Made by a program: the position numbers and the translations under genes. A stretch of DNA of 64,000 bases from Lepas anatifera (lineage: Eukaryota > Arthropoda > Thecostraca > Lepadidae). The first letter of the stretch is position 1. Every line of letters begins with the position of its first letter. Location: positions 20,372 to 84,371 of the forward strand of contig JAOTON010002066.1 in NCBI GenBank assembly GCA_034440635.1, written 5' to 3'. Shown piece by piece: positions 9,303 through 19,560 of the stretch. A model generated the notes under the pieces. The model made no database searches. It worked only from the letters and a program-made list of their open reading frames with translations, and had not been told where the DNA came from.

Positions 9303-10973
9303 TAAGAAGATGAATGGGATCAATAGTCACAACCGTTCCCACAAATGCACTGCTCGGCATCTCCAATCCATTGTTTACCCCCGTCCCTTCCTCACATAGA
9401 CATACAATGAGTCTTCCAGGTCAGATAAAGGCCGCAAACCTCCTCCTCCAGTACGCATACGCCCCATACATCGCCAACTAAGTGAAGAAGTGGAAACACA
9501 AATTGACCCACTAACTAACCACAAACCCTCACATGAATGAATTTCTCCCCAAGCCTCCCTAATACACTGTGTACCTTTTTTATATAATGTAATTTATTAT
9601 TTTTCTATTCTTCATCTGATAATCCACACATATTCAGAAATGATTGAAGGCAACAATATGTTAATTTCTCATAGTGAAATTCGAAACATTGAATTAAGAC
9701 CAGCTTGCTGTATTGACATATTTTCTTAACTTCCAAATAGGTGTACTTAATAAATATTTATCAAATGCGTTTATCTCTATATTCAAACCATGTGTTTTTG
9801 CATGTAAAGCCTTTTCATCACCACCTTGCTTTGCTCTACCTGAGTATATAGCTGACTTGGTATTATTTGTGACTTATTAGGACTTTATCTACACCCATCA
9901 ACTCAACAAAACAAAAAATCATAGCTGGGAAGGCACTAAAAGCTCAATTGCAAAAGCCTCCTTCATAACCACTTATGCTTTTCAGAAAAACAATTTTTTT
10001 GCAACAGTTGGGGGATGGTGACCTCATCAACCAGTTGAGAGTGTTTCTTCTATTCCCTTGGTTGCAAACAAATATATAAAAAAACACTGTTAAGTGCCCA
10101 GCACATGAGTTCTGATTATCTTCCATATTGGGCTGTACCAAGTGAGTGTTTTGAAAATATTTGAATCAGCTGGTGCTTGATGTAGTAGGGCACCATATCC
10201 TGATGTATGTGCCACTGCAGTAATGTATGTGTAAGGCTTCAATGATAAAACATACTTAATGGATGATGATATTCTTACTGTCAATATATGTGTATGAATA
10301 AATGGGTCACACCCCCCCCTGCCCCAATCACACTGCCATGTATCCTGACTGACTCCCATGCTTATTTTTCATGTGTCATCAATGTGTATAATGGATACCT
10401 GATTCTTTTAAATGTGTTCTCCATTATTGTCAAATTATGCACTGTTTGTTTCTGGCCATGGCAAAACATAGACCCAGTTTCCATGTGCAATGAGACAATC
10501 TGGATAGAGCTGAGAATCAGGATACAGGGATCACAGTTTCTGTGACACTTTGGCGTGGATATAGGTGGAACTGTAACATATAGAAGTTTTTCATCACAAT
10601 TTTGTCTATATCTCTAGCAAAACATTCACATCTCCTTTCACTCCCTTCACTTTCCCTTAACCCAACTATACAATTTTATTCGAAGAATAATAGTTTTGTT
10701 TAATGAATGTTGTTTAACAGTTTTATTTGAAGTTCAATACAATTTTCTTCCATTTGATATTGCTTAATGACCAAGAAAGCTTCACCCTCTGCAGACTACT
10801 CACCTTTACCTCTGCAAAATAAGGAAAATATTTACAATCATTCTGTCATGTGCTGTCAGACCTGGCTAGATACAGATAGGCGTGAAGCGGATTCAAGCTG
10901 TTTCAATTGCCCAAAGCTCTATCAGTATTTCAAATGTATCCTGCATCTTGATACAATGCAAAATCCTGATTGG
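9303..10973. other. No recognisable feature
   Basis: The sequence is AT-rich with scattered stops in all frames and no element termini that I can support. The last eight bases (10966-10973) are the left target duplication of the following MITE. Confidence 0.5.
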
Positions 10974-11337
10974 CCAGTCTGAAAAGTATGGGAGCAAGCC
11001 AGACGAGTAGCACCAGCCATCCAAAATTATCACACCACCAGCCTAAAAAAATTCACATGAATCTGCCATATACCAGGGAGAAAAACACACACATTCCTCC
11101 CTACATGATGCAATGCTACCTCTCTTATTAGTTAATTAGTTAAGGACTTTTTATAAGGCCCCCTCCTGTGTCTTTAAAACTATTCAGCCATTATTTTACT
11201 GGTTTTCAGTGTTACCTTCCTCGCACCAGTCTTGCAAATTCACACCAGGTTGATAAAATTTGCACCACTCACTCCCTGTCTCCAAGGGCACTCACATCGA
11301 CAAGATCTCATCGAAAATGCCATACTTTGCACACTGG
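10974..11337 (+). mobile_element. hAT-type MITE copy 1, perfect 8-bp TSD
   Basis: The 364-bp element starts CCAGTCTG-AAAGTATGG and ends with the inverted form CCATACTTTGCACACTGG. It is flanked by a perfect 8-bp direct repeat CTGATTGG (10966-10973 and 11338-11345). Two relatives lie at 23048-23392 (inverted) and 25432-25776. Landmarks shared by all three are GACGAGT-GCACCAGCCATC, a Y-rich ACCAGCCT block and CTCACCAGTCTTACAAATTC-type text. There is no ORF, so it needs a transposase in trans. Confidence 0.85.
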
Positions 11338-11345
11338 CTGATTGG

Positions 11346-13230
11346 CAATGGGAATTGACACTTGGTCATACTTTGATCTTTAGAAACAACAGTTGATAAG
11401 AACATAAGGCAGGAAAATTAAGGCCACCATAATATTGAGCTCCCAGAATCCCTCATTACCTACCCTGGAGTGTGATCACATCCTGATGTCCACCTCACAT
11501 AGGCATCTTGCTTTGACCCTTTCCTCATACAGATTCAATAAATTCCCTTGTGATGCAGGATCAAAATGCACAAACCGGGGTATCCTCCGTCCGATGATTA
11601 TACATGGCTTCCATTTGCATATTTGACAAACTATCACCACCATTTCAATGACTTAGACGTTGCTTAGATCCCACACAAGACAAAAAATACCCAAAACAAA
11701 AGTAAATAGTCCACCTTCAGGACATGTAAGTGCCGTAGGAAGTGAAAAAAGACCAATTGTGTGAAAGCAAGCATGCATTTCCCCCGCGCCGAGTGTAGTG
11801 TCCGTGCAGCAATAAATAAATCAAACCGAAAGCGCAGTGTTCGCCGCTATCGAGCTGAGCCCATATCCAAACTAAATTTGGAAGAATCTACTATTTCCTC
11901 CTAAAATTAGACTAGAGGACAATACACAAATATTTGTATTTAAATTTGGGAGTATATCTCCAAAATTGTTGCTCATTTATTTCTTTAAAATAAGAAATTG
12001 AAAACAAAAAATTGTTCTTGTGGTAATCTAATCACAAATTATCGAAATAGACTCATGGCGCACATACTAAACTTTGGTGTACCCGTCCTCTATTACCCTG
12101 CTTTTTGTGCACTTGTTTGTGGACTTCTTATTCAAAAGGTCTAACTTTCACAGGGTAGAACCTATGAACATTAGACCCTTTGATCAGTGGACATTCTGAT
12201 GTAATCATTTTGAACCGCGAGATGTGATCCACCTACTGCGATAATACCTTTAGTGTGGTGGGAGGGAAGTGCTGTTCTTATAATAGAAGTTGTATTTCAT
12301 AGAGGCCAGGGAAGTATCTCCACAAGGAAAATGCAACACATACTGTCAAGTATATTCATGTTTTGGTGTAATTTCAAAGGTTCCTTCTAAGGCTGACTGC
12401 TCTCCCCAGTATCTCCCCACAACTGACTAATTTATATGTTTTGAAGTACTTCGATCAAAAACATGTTTTCTTTGTGGCTATTTCCTTGCTTATACTAGCC
12501 CTTTCTGAGTGGATTTTGCATCTTTTGGGCAATGAAAGAGCAAGATGAAGCTGTGGAAGGGTCAAACTTATCAACATTTGTTCTTGCAGCTAGAGTTACC
12601 AGGCCAATTTGACAATTATGGGCTCCCACTAGATAGTTTGTACCTGACATATTTACTTCACCATTTTTCGTAGAGGACATGGGAATGGCTCCATAGATAA
12701 CATTTTCTTTTTACCTGGAGCAGAAAGCTTCTCAAAAGAATTTCCAAGCTAGAGCTAGGTGTTAATATCAATATGTTAGCAGCAAATTGGTTAAATGACT
12801 TCCTTTGAAATGGTATACTGACAATATGGAAGTAACAAATATGCTATCAGAATTTATATTTTGTTCACCCATATATGACTTGAAAATTTTTAAAGAAATT
12901 AGGATATTCATAAGATGACAGTACGGCATGGATGTGTGCAACTGTAGGCATTATTCAATATTTGATTTTAAATTTTAATTCAGGTTTAAGTAACTTGCTT
13001 TTGACCCTGGCATGAGTAACAGATAGAAAGCTAGAGCTTCATGCTTTTACATTCCTGATGTATGTCTAAAAGTCTCAAAATTAATTGTAAATGCATTTTC
13101 AAAAGCTGCTGGTGCATGAATAAGATTATGTTTCAGATGATGATGATGGTGTTTTCAGACGCTCAGCCTCCAGGGCTCAGGCGTCTTTTACCTGTGGGGA
13201 AGGGGAAGAGCCTCTCGGGCTGTGAGAGAA
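11346..13230. other. No recognisable feature
   Basis: The sequence is AT-rich and unassigned. I see no repeat termini, RNA gene or coding frame that can be supported. A short ATGATGATG run occurs near 13138, but no LINE tail could be confirmed around it. Confidence 0.5.
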
Positions 13231-13236
13231 CCAGTC

Positions 13237-13263
13237 CTGGTTCCAGTGGAGTACTGGAACCAG
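13237..13263. other. Perfect 11-bp stem hairpin
   Basis: CTGGTTCCAGT and ACTGGAACCAG form a perfect inverted repeat around GGAGT. It sits in a locally GC-rich patch (13150-13290) within AT-rich DNA. The function is unknown; it may be part of an old repeat. Confidence 0.6.
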
Positions 13264-13769
13264 AACCGGTTGCGGTGACGGACGACCTGTTAATTAGCTG
13301 TTAATTTCTGACCCAGACTTCTAGTCAAACAAATACTACCATCACAGTTTAAACAGTCAGACAATAAGCCAAAAATTACTACTGTTTGTCTTTTCTAGAC
13401 CATGTTGCTAAACATTCTTACCGACCATATCGTGCAGCGTTGCCCCGACTCGCCAGTCCGCTGAAAGAGGCCTGGTTAAGAGCAGATACGTATGACTAAA
13501 CATTGTTAATTGATCTTAACGTGTCCAGGTTTTATAATATTAGAATCTTGGTTCAATTTTTCTAATTCATGACGTCAACAGAGAAGCGCGCCAGTTTCGA
13601 CACCATGTTCCTATATTTCAGAAAACAGTTGAATGTCCTTAAGGTATTTCAACACTTCTTGAAAAAATGATATCACTGTGACCAAGCAGGTTTTTCAAGC
13701 TTAACTCAAGTTGATTATCCACACATACCTTGCGGAGGCGTCGCCGATGAACCTGAAATTTTGTACAGT

Positions 13770-14768
13770 TCAAGAGTATATGGTTAACCGTAATCGGGCG
13801 ATTGCACACATCACAAATTGGGGGGGGTTCTGAGAAAAAAGGTGAATATGCGTTAGTCTCGTGTGTCCCAGACGTAAACGGGCCAATATTACCTCCTCTC
13901 GTCTATTCGGCCTAGTAGAAAATTCATCATCTGCTAGGTCCTGTTTTATGGACAGTAAGATTCGGTTTTTATACTGATCAGAAACATTCATTTTTTGCCA
14001 TTGTTCTTTGTAATAAGTGTTCAAAGCGGTCTGCGCTCTTGACCTATACTCTGTAAAGTGAACGTTAACTTCAGCAGGGAATTCGAAAGAAATTGCTCGT
14101 TTTGCTCTTTGGTCAGCCTTTTCATTTCCTGGGATTCCCATATGACTGGGTACCCAAATCATTTCAATCTCATGGTCACCAAGGAGCAGTTCATGAATTA
14201 ATTCCCGAGCGTGGATTGAGTTTGGGGAAGGATCATCGATGTTGCTTATCTTTTGTAATGCAGATAAAGAATCACTACATATAACAGCTTTTTTAATATC
14301 TCTTGATTTGATAAATTGCAGGCATCGTAAAATTCCAAACAGTTCCGCAGAGCATATTGGCAATCCGTCTGGAAGTCTCTCCTCAAAGGAACCGGTTGTA
14401 AACGCAAAAGCGTACGCCGTTCTGTCCCCGATCTTGGAGCCGTCGGTAAAAAAGAACCTATTGTCAGCGTACTTATCTACTAAATCAATAAATTTTTCCA
14501 AGACCTCAACTTGAGACATGCTTTGTTTTTTATCAACCGCCAATTTCTTTGGGGTCAGTGTGATGAGCTGCCACGGGGCTATATCACCATATATTGTTTT
14601 CAGGTTGTTTGGCATCTGAAATTGTAGTATGTCCAGGGTCTGTTTTAATCGGCAGGAGATGGGGATTCCACATAACCGCTGAAGTCTTCTCTCTCCCAGG
14701 AGAAGGAGAGAGTGCATTGTAGAAACTTCTGTGAAAACTGGGTGATTTTCGTCCGCCAAAACTTTCAA
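13770..14768 (-). CDS. RNase H and C-terminal part of I-like LINE polyprotein
   Basis: This 332-residue fragment carries a ribonuclease H domain that removes the RNA strand during element replication. Landmarks in order are FFTDGSK, AELFGI, CSDSLSAL, WVPSHMGIPGNEKAD and the clade-typical REEVILARLRLGHTRLTH block. The four acidic positions D, E, D, D are present. The boundaries are artificial: upstream it joins the RT fragment across a run of seven G at 14809-14815, and downstream the frame changes at a run of eight G at 13820-13827. Past that run the minus strand encodes the expected CDVC...NHIL-NC zinc-like tail, continuing to a stop near 13611 if one more slip at the six A at 13662-13667 is allowed. 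Confidence 0.82.
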   Translation of the reverse strand: MKVLADENHPVFTEVSTMHSLLLLGERRLQRLCGIPISCRLKQTLDILQFQMPNNLKTIYGDIAPWQLITLTPKKLAVDKKQSMSQVEVLEKFIDLVDKYADNRFFFTDGSKIGDRTAYAFAFTTGSFEERLPDGLPICSAELFGILRCLQFIKSRDIKKAVICSDSLSALQKISNIDDPSPNSIHARELIHELLLGDHEIEMIWVPSHMGIPGNEKADQRAKRAISFEFPAEVNVHFTEYRSRAQTALNTYYKEQWQKMNVSDQYKNRILLSIKQDLADDEFSTRPNRREEVILARLRLGHTRLTHIHLFSQNPPQFVMCAIARLRLTIYS

Positions 14769-15035
14769 GCAGTATTTCAGGGTTAAGTATCGTCGACGAA
14801 CCTGTAAAGGGGGGGATGTTAGCCTCTGCCTGGAGAGACTTTATTGGTGAAGATCTAAGTGCACCCAGTGCAATTCTGATACACGTATTTTGTATGCATT
14901 CTAGGGAGTTGATGGTTTTGTGAGTTGATCCATCAAGTATCTGACAACCGTATTCTAAGATGGGGCGAATGAGCGAGATGTAAATTCGGAGTAATGTTTT
15001 CCTGTCTGCACCATATGAGTGACCTGAAATAAATT

Positions 15036-16892
15036 TTAGAATAGATATTCTTTTTCAGCTTTTGCCTTGATATATTTTGCATGGCTTTCCATCGATAGCC
15101 TCTCATCGAAGATGACGCCCAGGAATCGAACTTCATGTGCAAATCCAACTGGGGCGTCCCCCATTTGGATTTGCTGTAAAGGGCCATGGTAAGGTAGTTT
15201 AATATTTCTTTTAAATATCATAACTTGTGATTTCTCAGCAGAGAAGCTCAGACCATTTTTGGTTGACCACTCCATGATACGGTTTATAGCAGATTGTAGT
15301 ATATCAATCGCTAAATGTATATTTTCGTGGGTCGTCCATAAAGTACAGTCATCTGCATACATTGCTGTACGAACGTTTTCAGGGAGACCATCGAAAATAT
15401 CATTTATCATGCAGAGGAAGAGCAAGGGAGAGATCACTCCTCCTTGAACCACACCATTTTCCTGTTGGAAAGTATCAGATAGCACTTGGTTTTTTATCTG
15501 GAAGGTTCTGTTTGTCAAATAATTATCCACAAATCCCATGAAGTGTCCTCTGAAACCTAAAGCACATAGTTTATTCATAAGAACGCGTTTGTTAACCATA
15601 TTATAAGCAGACTTGATGTCAATAAAGATGGCAGCTGTACATTTCTTGTCGAAAAAACCTCTCCGGACGTCGGATTCGAGTCGAACTAGGTGATCCGTGG
15701 TGCTCCTATTTTTCCTAAAGCCACATTGAACTTTGTTCAGTAATTTTTCCTTTTCAACATACCACATAATTCTCCTTGTAATCATACGCTCATATGTTTT
15801 TGCTAGACAAGAGGTCAACTGGATTGGCCGGTAGGATTTTGTTAAGGATCGAGGTTTTCCTGGCTTGCATATGGGGATAATGAAAGAGTGGCGCCACTCA
15901 TATGGGTAGAATCTATTCTCCCAAATCATATTATAGTAATCTAGTAGCTGTTGGGTTAATATTGATGGTAAATGTTTTAAGAAATCATAATGAATCCTGT
16001 CGGGACCAACCGAGGTTGACCCAGCATTCGCAATGGCATCCTTTATTTCGGTAATGGTGAACCTGGAGTTATAAACTTCGGTGTTGTTCGATGTATAGTC
16101 CATGTTAATTATATTTGATATATGTTGCTGAAATGCTGAGCTGTAATTATTTGATGACGAAACATCAGAGAAAAATTGCCCAAAACAATTCCCCACCTCA
16201 AACGGATCAGTTATCATTGTTCCATTCTCTTCGAGTACAATGGGCGCTGGAGGCTGATATTTGTTTCCTGAAAAACACTTGATTAGGCTCCATAGCCTTG
16301 TTAGAGGGGTTTGTACAGTAAATGTATTTAATAATGTTTCAAAACTTTTCTTTTTCTCCAATCTGATCATTCGTCTAGCTAAAGTCTTCAAACGTTTGTA
16401 TTCCAACAATAAAGATCGGTTCCTTTTATCCCTTCGAAATCTGTTCAGCGCACGTTTCCTGGCAGCCACCACCCTTCTGCACTCTGGTGACCACCAGGGG
16501 CAATTATATTTGTGGTAATGTTTCTTATGGGGAATGCTCTTTTCTGCAGCATTCATTATTGTGTTTGACATTGATTTGCATCCATGGTTGATATCTTGTA
16601 AGTCAACCCGTATTTCACATTTCTTTTCAAATTCCACCCAGTCTGCTTTTTTTGTATTGTATTGTACAGTAGGCAATGGATATATTTGAACAGCTTGGTT
16701 AAGTGATATATGTATTGGGAAATGGTCGCTGTTAAAGCAGTCTTTGTCAACGCACCATGTAAACAATGGAGCCAAGGAGCTGGAGCAAACTGTTATGTCG
16801 ATATGAGAAAAATTACCGGAGTATTCATCCAGCCGAGTTGGACTTCCATCATTCATTACATGAAGAGCATTTTCACAAATAATATCCCCCAA
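15036..16892 (-). CDS. Reverse transcriptase fragment of I-like LINE
   Basis: The 618-residue frame starts in the second half of the endonuclease (catalytic SDHFPI about 54 residues in) and runs through the RT domain. RT motifs in order are GPDRIHYDFLK, SYRPIQLTS, VQCGFRKNRSTTDHL, AAIFIDIKSAYN, ENGVVQGGVISPLLF and MYADDCTLW, so the polymerase core is intact. It ends early because a five-T run at 15051-15055 (A on the coding strand) appears one base short; the next frame continues with typical thumb sequence such as RPILEYGCQ. Its 5' end abuts a five-base G run (coding strand) at 16886-16890, upstream of which the preceding endonuclease sequence is in another frame. The listed start is a TTG, not a real initiation site. 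Confidence 0.88.
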   Translation of the reverse strand: MGDIICENALHVMNDGSPTRLDEYSGNFSHIDITVCSSSLAPLFTWCVDKDCFNSDHFPIHISLNQAVQIYPLPTVQYNTKKADWVEFEKKCEIRVDLQDINHGCKSMSNTIMNAAEKSIPHKKHYHKYNCPWWSPECRRVVAARKRALNRFRRDKRNRSLLLEYKRLKTLARRMIRLEKKKSFETLLNTFTVQTPLTRLWSLIKCFSGNKYQPPAPIVLEENGTMITDPFEVGNCFGQFFSDVSSSNNYSSAFQQHISNIINMDYTSNNTEVYNSRFTITEIKDAIANAGSTSVGPDRIHYDFLKHLPSILTQQLLDYYNMIWENRFYPYEWRHSFIIPICKPGKPRSLTKSYRPIQLTSCLAKTYERMITRRIMWYVEKEKLLNKVQCGFRKNRSTTDHLVRLESDVRRGFFDKKCTAAIFIDIKSAYNMVNKRVLMNKLCALGFRGHFMGFVDNYLTNRTFQIKNQVLSDTFQQENGVVQGGVISPLLFLCMINDIFDGLPENVRTAMYADDCTLWTTHENIHLAIDILQSAINRIMEWSTKNGLSFSAEKSQVMIFKRNIKLPYHGPLQQIQMGDAPVGFAHEVRFLGVIFDERLSMESHAKYIKAKAEKEYLF

Positions 16893-17064
16893 ATATTTCC
16901 CCGTGCATCGTTTCTAGGAGATCCCCACATTCTGTTTTTGCTATTTGCATCTGTACAAATAATATACGGATATTCAAATTGTGTGATCAGGCTGTCAAGG
17001 TCATCTTTTACAAGGGGTGTACCTGGAGGGAGATATAAAGAACAGATTATGATTTTCCGTCTGT
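16893..17064 (-). pseudogene. Upstream endonuclease piece of I-like LINE, other frame
   Basis: On the minus strand this stretch reads endonuclease-like sequence with CSLYLPPGTPL, LDSLI-Q, an ICTDAN box in place of the usual GDFN, then MWGSPRNDARGN. It continues directly into the frame at 16892 if one G of the run at 16886-16890 is discounted. Sequence further 5', which should hold the first catalytic Glu, is not recognisable. Confidence 0.7.
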
Positions 17065-17082
17065 TGATGACACATACACCTG

Positions 17083-19167
17083 CTACAGCCTATGCTGGGC
17101 GCTTGTCAGAGCACATGTGCTCCAAATCCTGTGCTTATGGTTAATCAGCACACATTTCAAAAGGTTAGTGAACAACGTAACCTGAGGTACATAGGTGATA
17201 TAAATTAGTAACAAATTAGTAGGAGGGCAGAAGAACCTGAAATAACTGAAAGACCTGGAAAAAACTGGGCTAATTAAGTCAGATTTTCGAGAAGCCAACA
17301 TAATCCATATGTAAACAAGATGGTTAGAACACAGACATCCACAAAACAGCCAACACATAGTATGGATTGAAAAAAACAAACAAGTTAACCCAGACCGATG
17401 CCACATGTTAATGTTAGTGTTAGTACCATGCACCCTAGTAAATACACTAAATAAGGGTGGCATTGATGATGATGATACAGGTGAAGGGAGAAGGTGGTGG
17501 CAGCACAACTCATCACAAAGTATATGAACGTCTGAGATCATCAGGAGAGCGATCGCACAAAAAGAAGAAAAGACTATGATGTTCCAAGGTTGAAGTGTAA
17601 ACAGGTAAACAAATGCTGAGGTACACTGAGATCTTATAAATGCCGCGAAAAACCTAAGTAACATCGCAAAAGAAAGAAACAAGGCCATGCGCCAGAGCAT
17701 ACAAAAAACACAGCTTTGTGAGCCTGACACAGAGATTGCAGAAGAAACACACAAGACAATGGATATCGCCCAATCTTTAGTTTGAACAAAACAAAGATAA
17801 GTGTTACAAGAAAGAAACCTATTCATTGAGAACATAATAAAGAGCAACACAAAAAGCTGCCACCACAATGAGGAAATGAGATCAACCATTTTTTTCTTTT
17901 CTTTCTCTTTAAGCTCATCAAGGTTGATGACCACCAACCTCTGTGAAGCCTGCAGGCTAGCCCCTCGAGAGGTGCTCTGGCGAGACTCTCCGCCACTACT
18001 TGTTGAGACACTGTCTCGCTTTGTATTTCTATGGCTTGTTCGGCCCCTAGACACTACCGTCCATCCTTCCTCCGCTTTAGACAGGTTATCAGACCTTGTC
18101 TGCTGAACATCTACATCCACGTTCATATGCTGTTCGCCCTGACATTCTGCTTTCTTTTCACTTTCATCTTGAGGGATACTAGCCGGGCTTGCCTCTTTCA
18201 ACTGACACTGATCCTGTCTTTCTATTATTTTACTCATCAGACTGATCATCTTATCAAACTTCTCCTCCAAAGCCCGCAATCTACAGTCCATATCCGGAGT
18301 CTGAACTGCAGATTGGGAGCTGGAGGAGGGAGCTGAGTTCGCAACAACTTTGCTGAAGGGTCGAGACATCACTATTGGGTTCCTATCCTGAAAAATCTTC
18401 CTAGCCTCTTTGTATGTAACATCATGTTCATACCTAATCTTAATAATCTCCTGTTCATTCTTGTACACCTGACACTCCTCCACAAACATGAAAGTATGGC
18501 TCGCTGAATCACAGTTCCCACAACGGAGGGTACACGCTCCTTCATGTGCTGTCTGGCTGCACCTAAGACACACCTTAGGACGAACACATCGCTGCCAGGT
18601 ATGGCCATACTTGCCACACCTCTGACATAGAAGAGGTCTTGGGAGACAGGGGCGCACCTTATAAACTACATAATCCAGGCGAATTTCCTCAGGAACTTTC
18701 AGCTTGCTGAACGTCAGTACAAAGCAAGGCGTACCCTCCTCCCGCTCTCCCCTCCTCCTCTTCACCTGCTTTGCAGCTATCACCCCAAACTCGCGCAACC
18801 CCTCCACCACCTCCTCCTCGCTGAGCTCCTGGAGGTCAACCGCATAGATAGTCTCCTTACTACTGTTTTTCCTTTCGTCCAGTTTACATATCACCTCCTC
18901 CCCATCGAAGAATTTCGCACGCAAGAACCTTTGAGTCTGTGTCATGGATTTGGTTTTGACCAGGAGTTTTCCTTCTCCTACGAAGATCGCCTTTTCAACT
19001 TTTTCCGCACCTACGATGTTCCTAATACATGCCTGAAGACGAGGCCATCCCTTGTTTTTGAGTGGTTTACCAGAAGCTAGCTCAAGGATTACATAGGAGC
19101 CCTCACTTTCACCCTCATGTCCACGGTCCGTAAGCTCTTCAAGCGCTCTTTTCTTAGGCCTTGCCAT
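17083..19167 (-). CDS. ORF1: gag-like zinc-knuckle protein of I-like LINE
   Basis: The ATG at 19167-19165 (MARPKKR) is preferred over the longer upstream open frame because the conserved protein begins there. Residues about 25-170 form an RRM-like region. Three zinc knuckles follow: C181-x2-C-x4-H-x4-C194, C200-x2-C-x4-H-x3-C212 and C216-x2-C-x4-H-x7-C232. After these comes the conserved YKNEQEI-KI-YEHDVTYKEARKIF block seen in gag-like ORF1 of I and jockey relatives. The role is element-RNA binding. The genuine protein probably ends near residue 430, about 17880; the remaining frame down to 17083 is hydrophobic, unlike any gag, and looks like fortuitous read-through. Confidence 0.82.
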   Translation of the reverse strand: MARPKKRALEELTDRGHEGESEGSYVILELASGKPLKNKGWPRLQACIRNIVGAEKVEKAIFVGEGKLLVKTKSMTQTQRFLRAKFFDGEEVICKLDERKNSSKETIYAVDLQELSEEEVVEGLREFGVIAAKQVKRRRGEREEGTPCFVLTFSKLKVPEEIRLDYVVYKVRPCLPRPLLCQRCGKYGHTWQRCVRPKVCLRCSQTAHEGACTLRCGNCDSASHTFMFVEECQVYKNEQEIIKIRYEHDVTYKEARKIFQDRNPIVMSRPFSKVVANSAPSSSSQSAVQTPDMDCRLRALEEKFDKMISLMSKIIERQDQCQLKEASPASIPQDESEKKAECQGEQHMNVDVDVQQTRSDNLSKAEEGWTVVSRGRTSHRNTKRDSVSTSSGGESRQSTSRGASLQASQRLVVINLDELKEKEKKKMVDLISSLWWQLFVLLFIMFSMNRFLSCNTYLCFVQTKDWAISIVLCVSSAISVSGSQSCVFCMLWRMALFLSFAMLLRFFAAFIRSQCTSAFVYLFTLQPWNIIVFSSFCAIALLMISDVHILCDELCCHHLLPSPVSSSSMPPLFSVFTRVHGTNTNINMWHRSGLTCLFFSIHTMCWLFCGCLCSNHLVYIWIMLASRKSDLISPVFSRSFSYFRFFCPPTNLLLIYITYVPQVTLFTNLLKCVLINHKHRIWSTCALTSAQHRL

Positions 19168-19471
19168 TGAGGCAAGACCCTGAAGAACGAATTCCAAATC
19201 AGAAAAGGAAGAACCTATCAAGAACCTATAAGGAGCAAAAGTCCGAATCGAAAAACAAAATGGCGTCAGGGCGCGCCCGAAAGCGCGCCAAAAAAAGAAA
19301 GAAAGGAATCCGAGTACTAACCTGAAGAAAGAATCACCACTCCACCACACTCCAGCGAAACTAGGAACAACTAACTTAAAGCCACAATTAACACATCACA
19401 AACTTCCCGGAACAACTCCCAAATCCTGTACCCAATCGAGCGAACAAGCAACGAGAGGAACCAAGGTCCGA

Positions 19472-19507
19472 CACGTCCGACCCCGCCGAGTCCAGACGCG
19501 CGACTGA
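19472..19507 (-). promoter_or_regulatory. Inr plus DPE internal promoter of I-like LINE
   Basis: On the minus strand TCAGTC places A+1 at 19505, a perfect initiator match. GGACGTG begins exactly at +28 (19478), the canonical downstream promoter element and spacing. I-group elements are known to use such internal Pol II promoters. No TATA box is seen upstream. Confidence 0.7.
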
Positions 19508-19560
19508 AGATTATGTTTCAGTGGAAAAAACTAGGTCTGTACTGAAAAAGGCTTATTTAA

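Larger units (their letters stand above)
13565..19505 (-). mobile_element. I-like non-LTR retrotransposon with gag and RNase H
   Basis: The element reads on the minus strand: a promoter-like 5' end at 19505, a gag-like ORF1, then endonuclease, RT (YADD), RNase H and a C-terminal CxxC...H...C segment. This order is that of the I group and relatives. The endonuclease-to-RNase H frame is interrupted at five places, each at a homopolymer, so the copy may be nearly intact. The N-terminal part of the endonuclease could not be located between about 17070 and 17880. No target duplication was recognised. Confidence 0.82.

Noticed and set aside
17083..17880. Hydrophobic C-terminal extension of the I-like LINE gag ORF
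   Set aside because: No gag has such a segment; it looks like chance read-through of T-rich non-coding DNA. A weak resemblance to an endonuclease start near 17590 was too poor to call.
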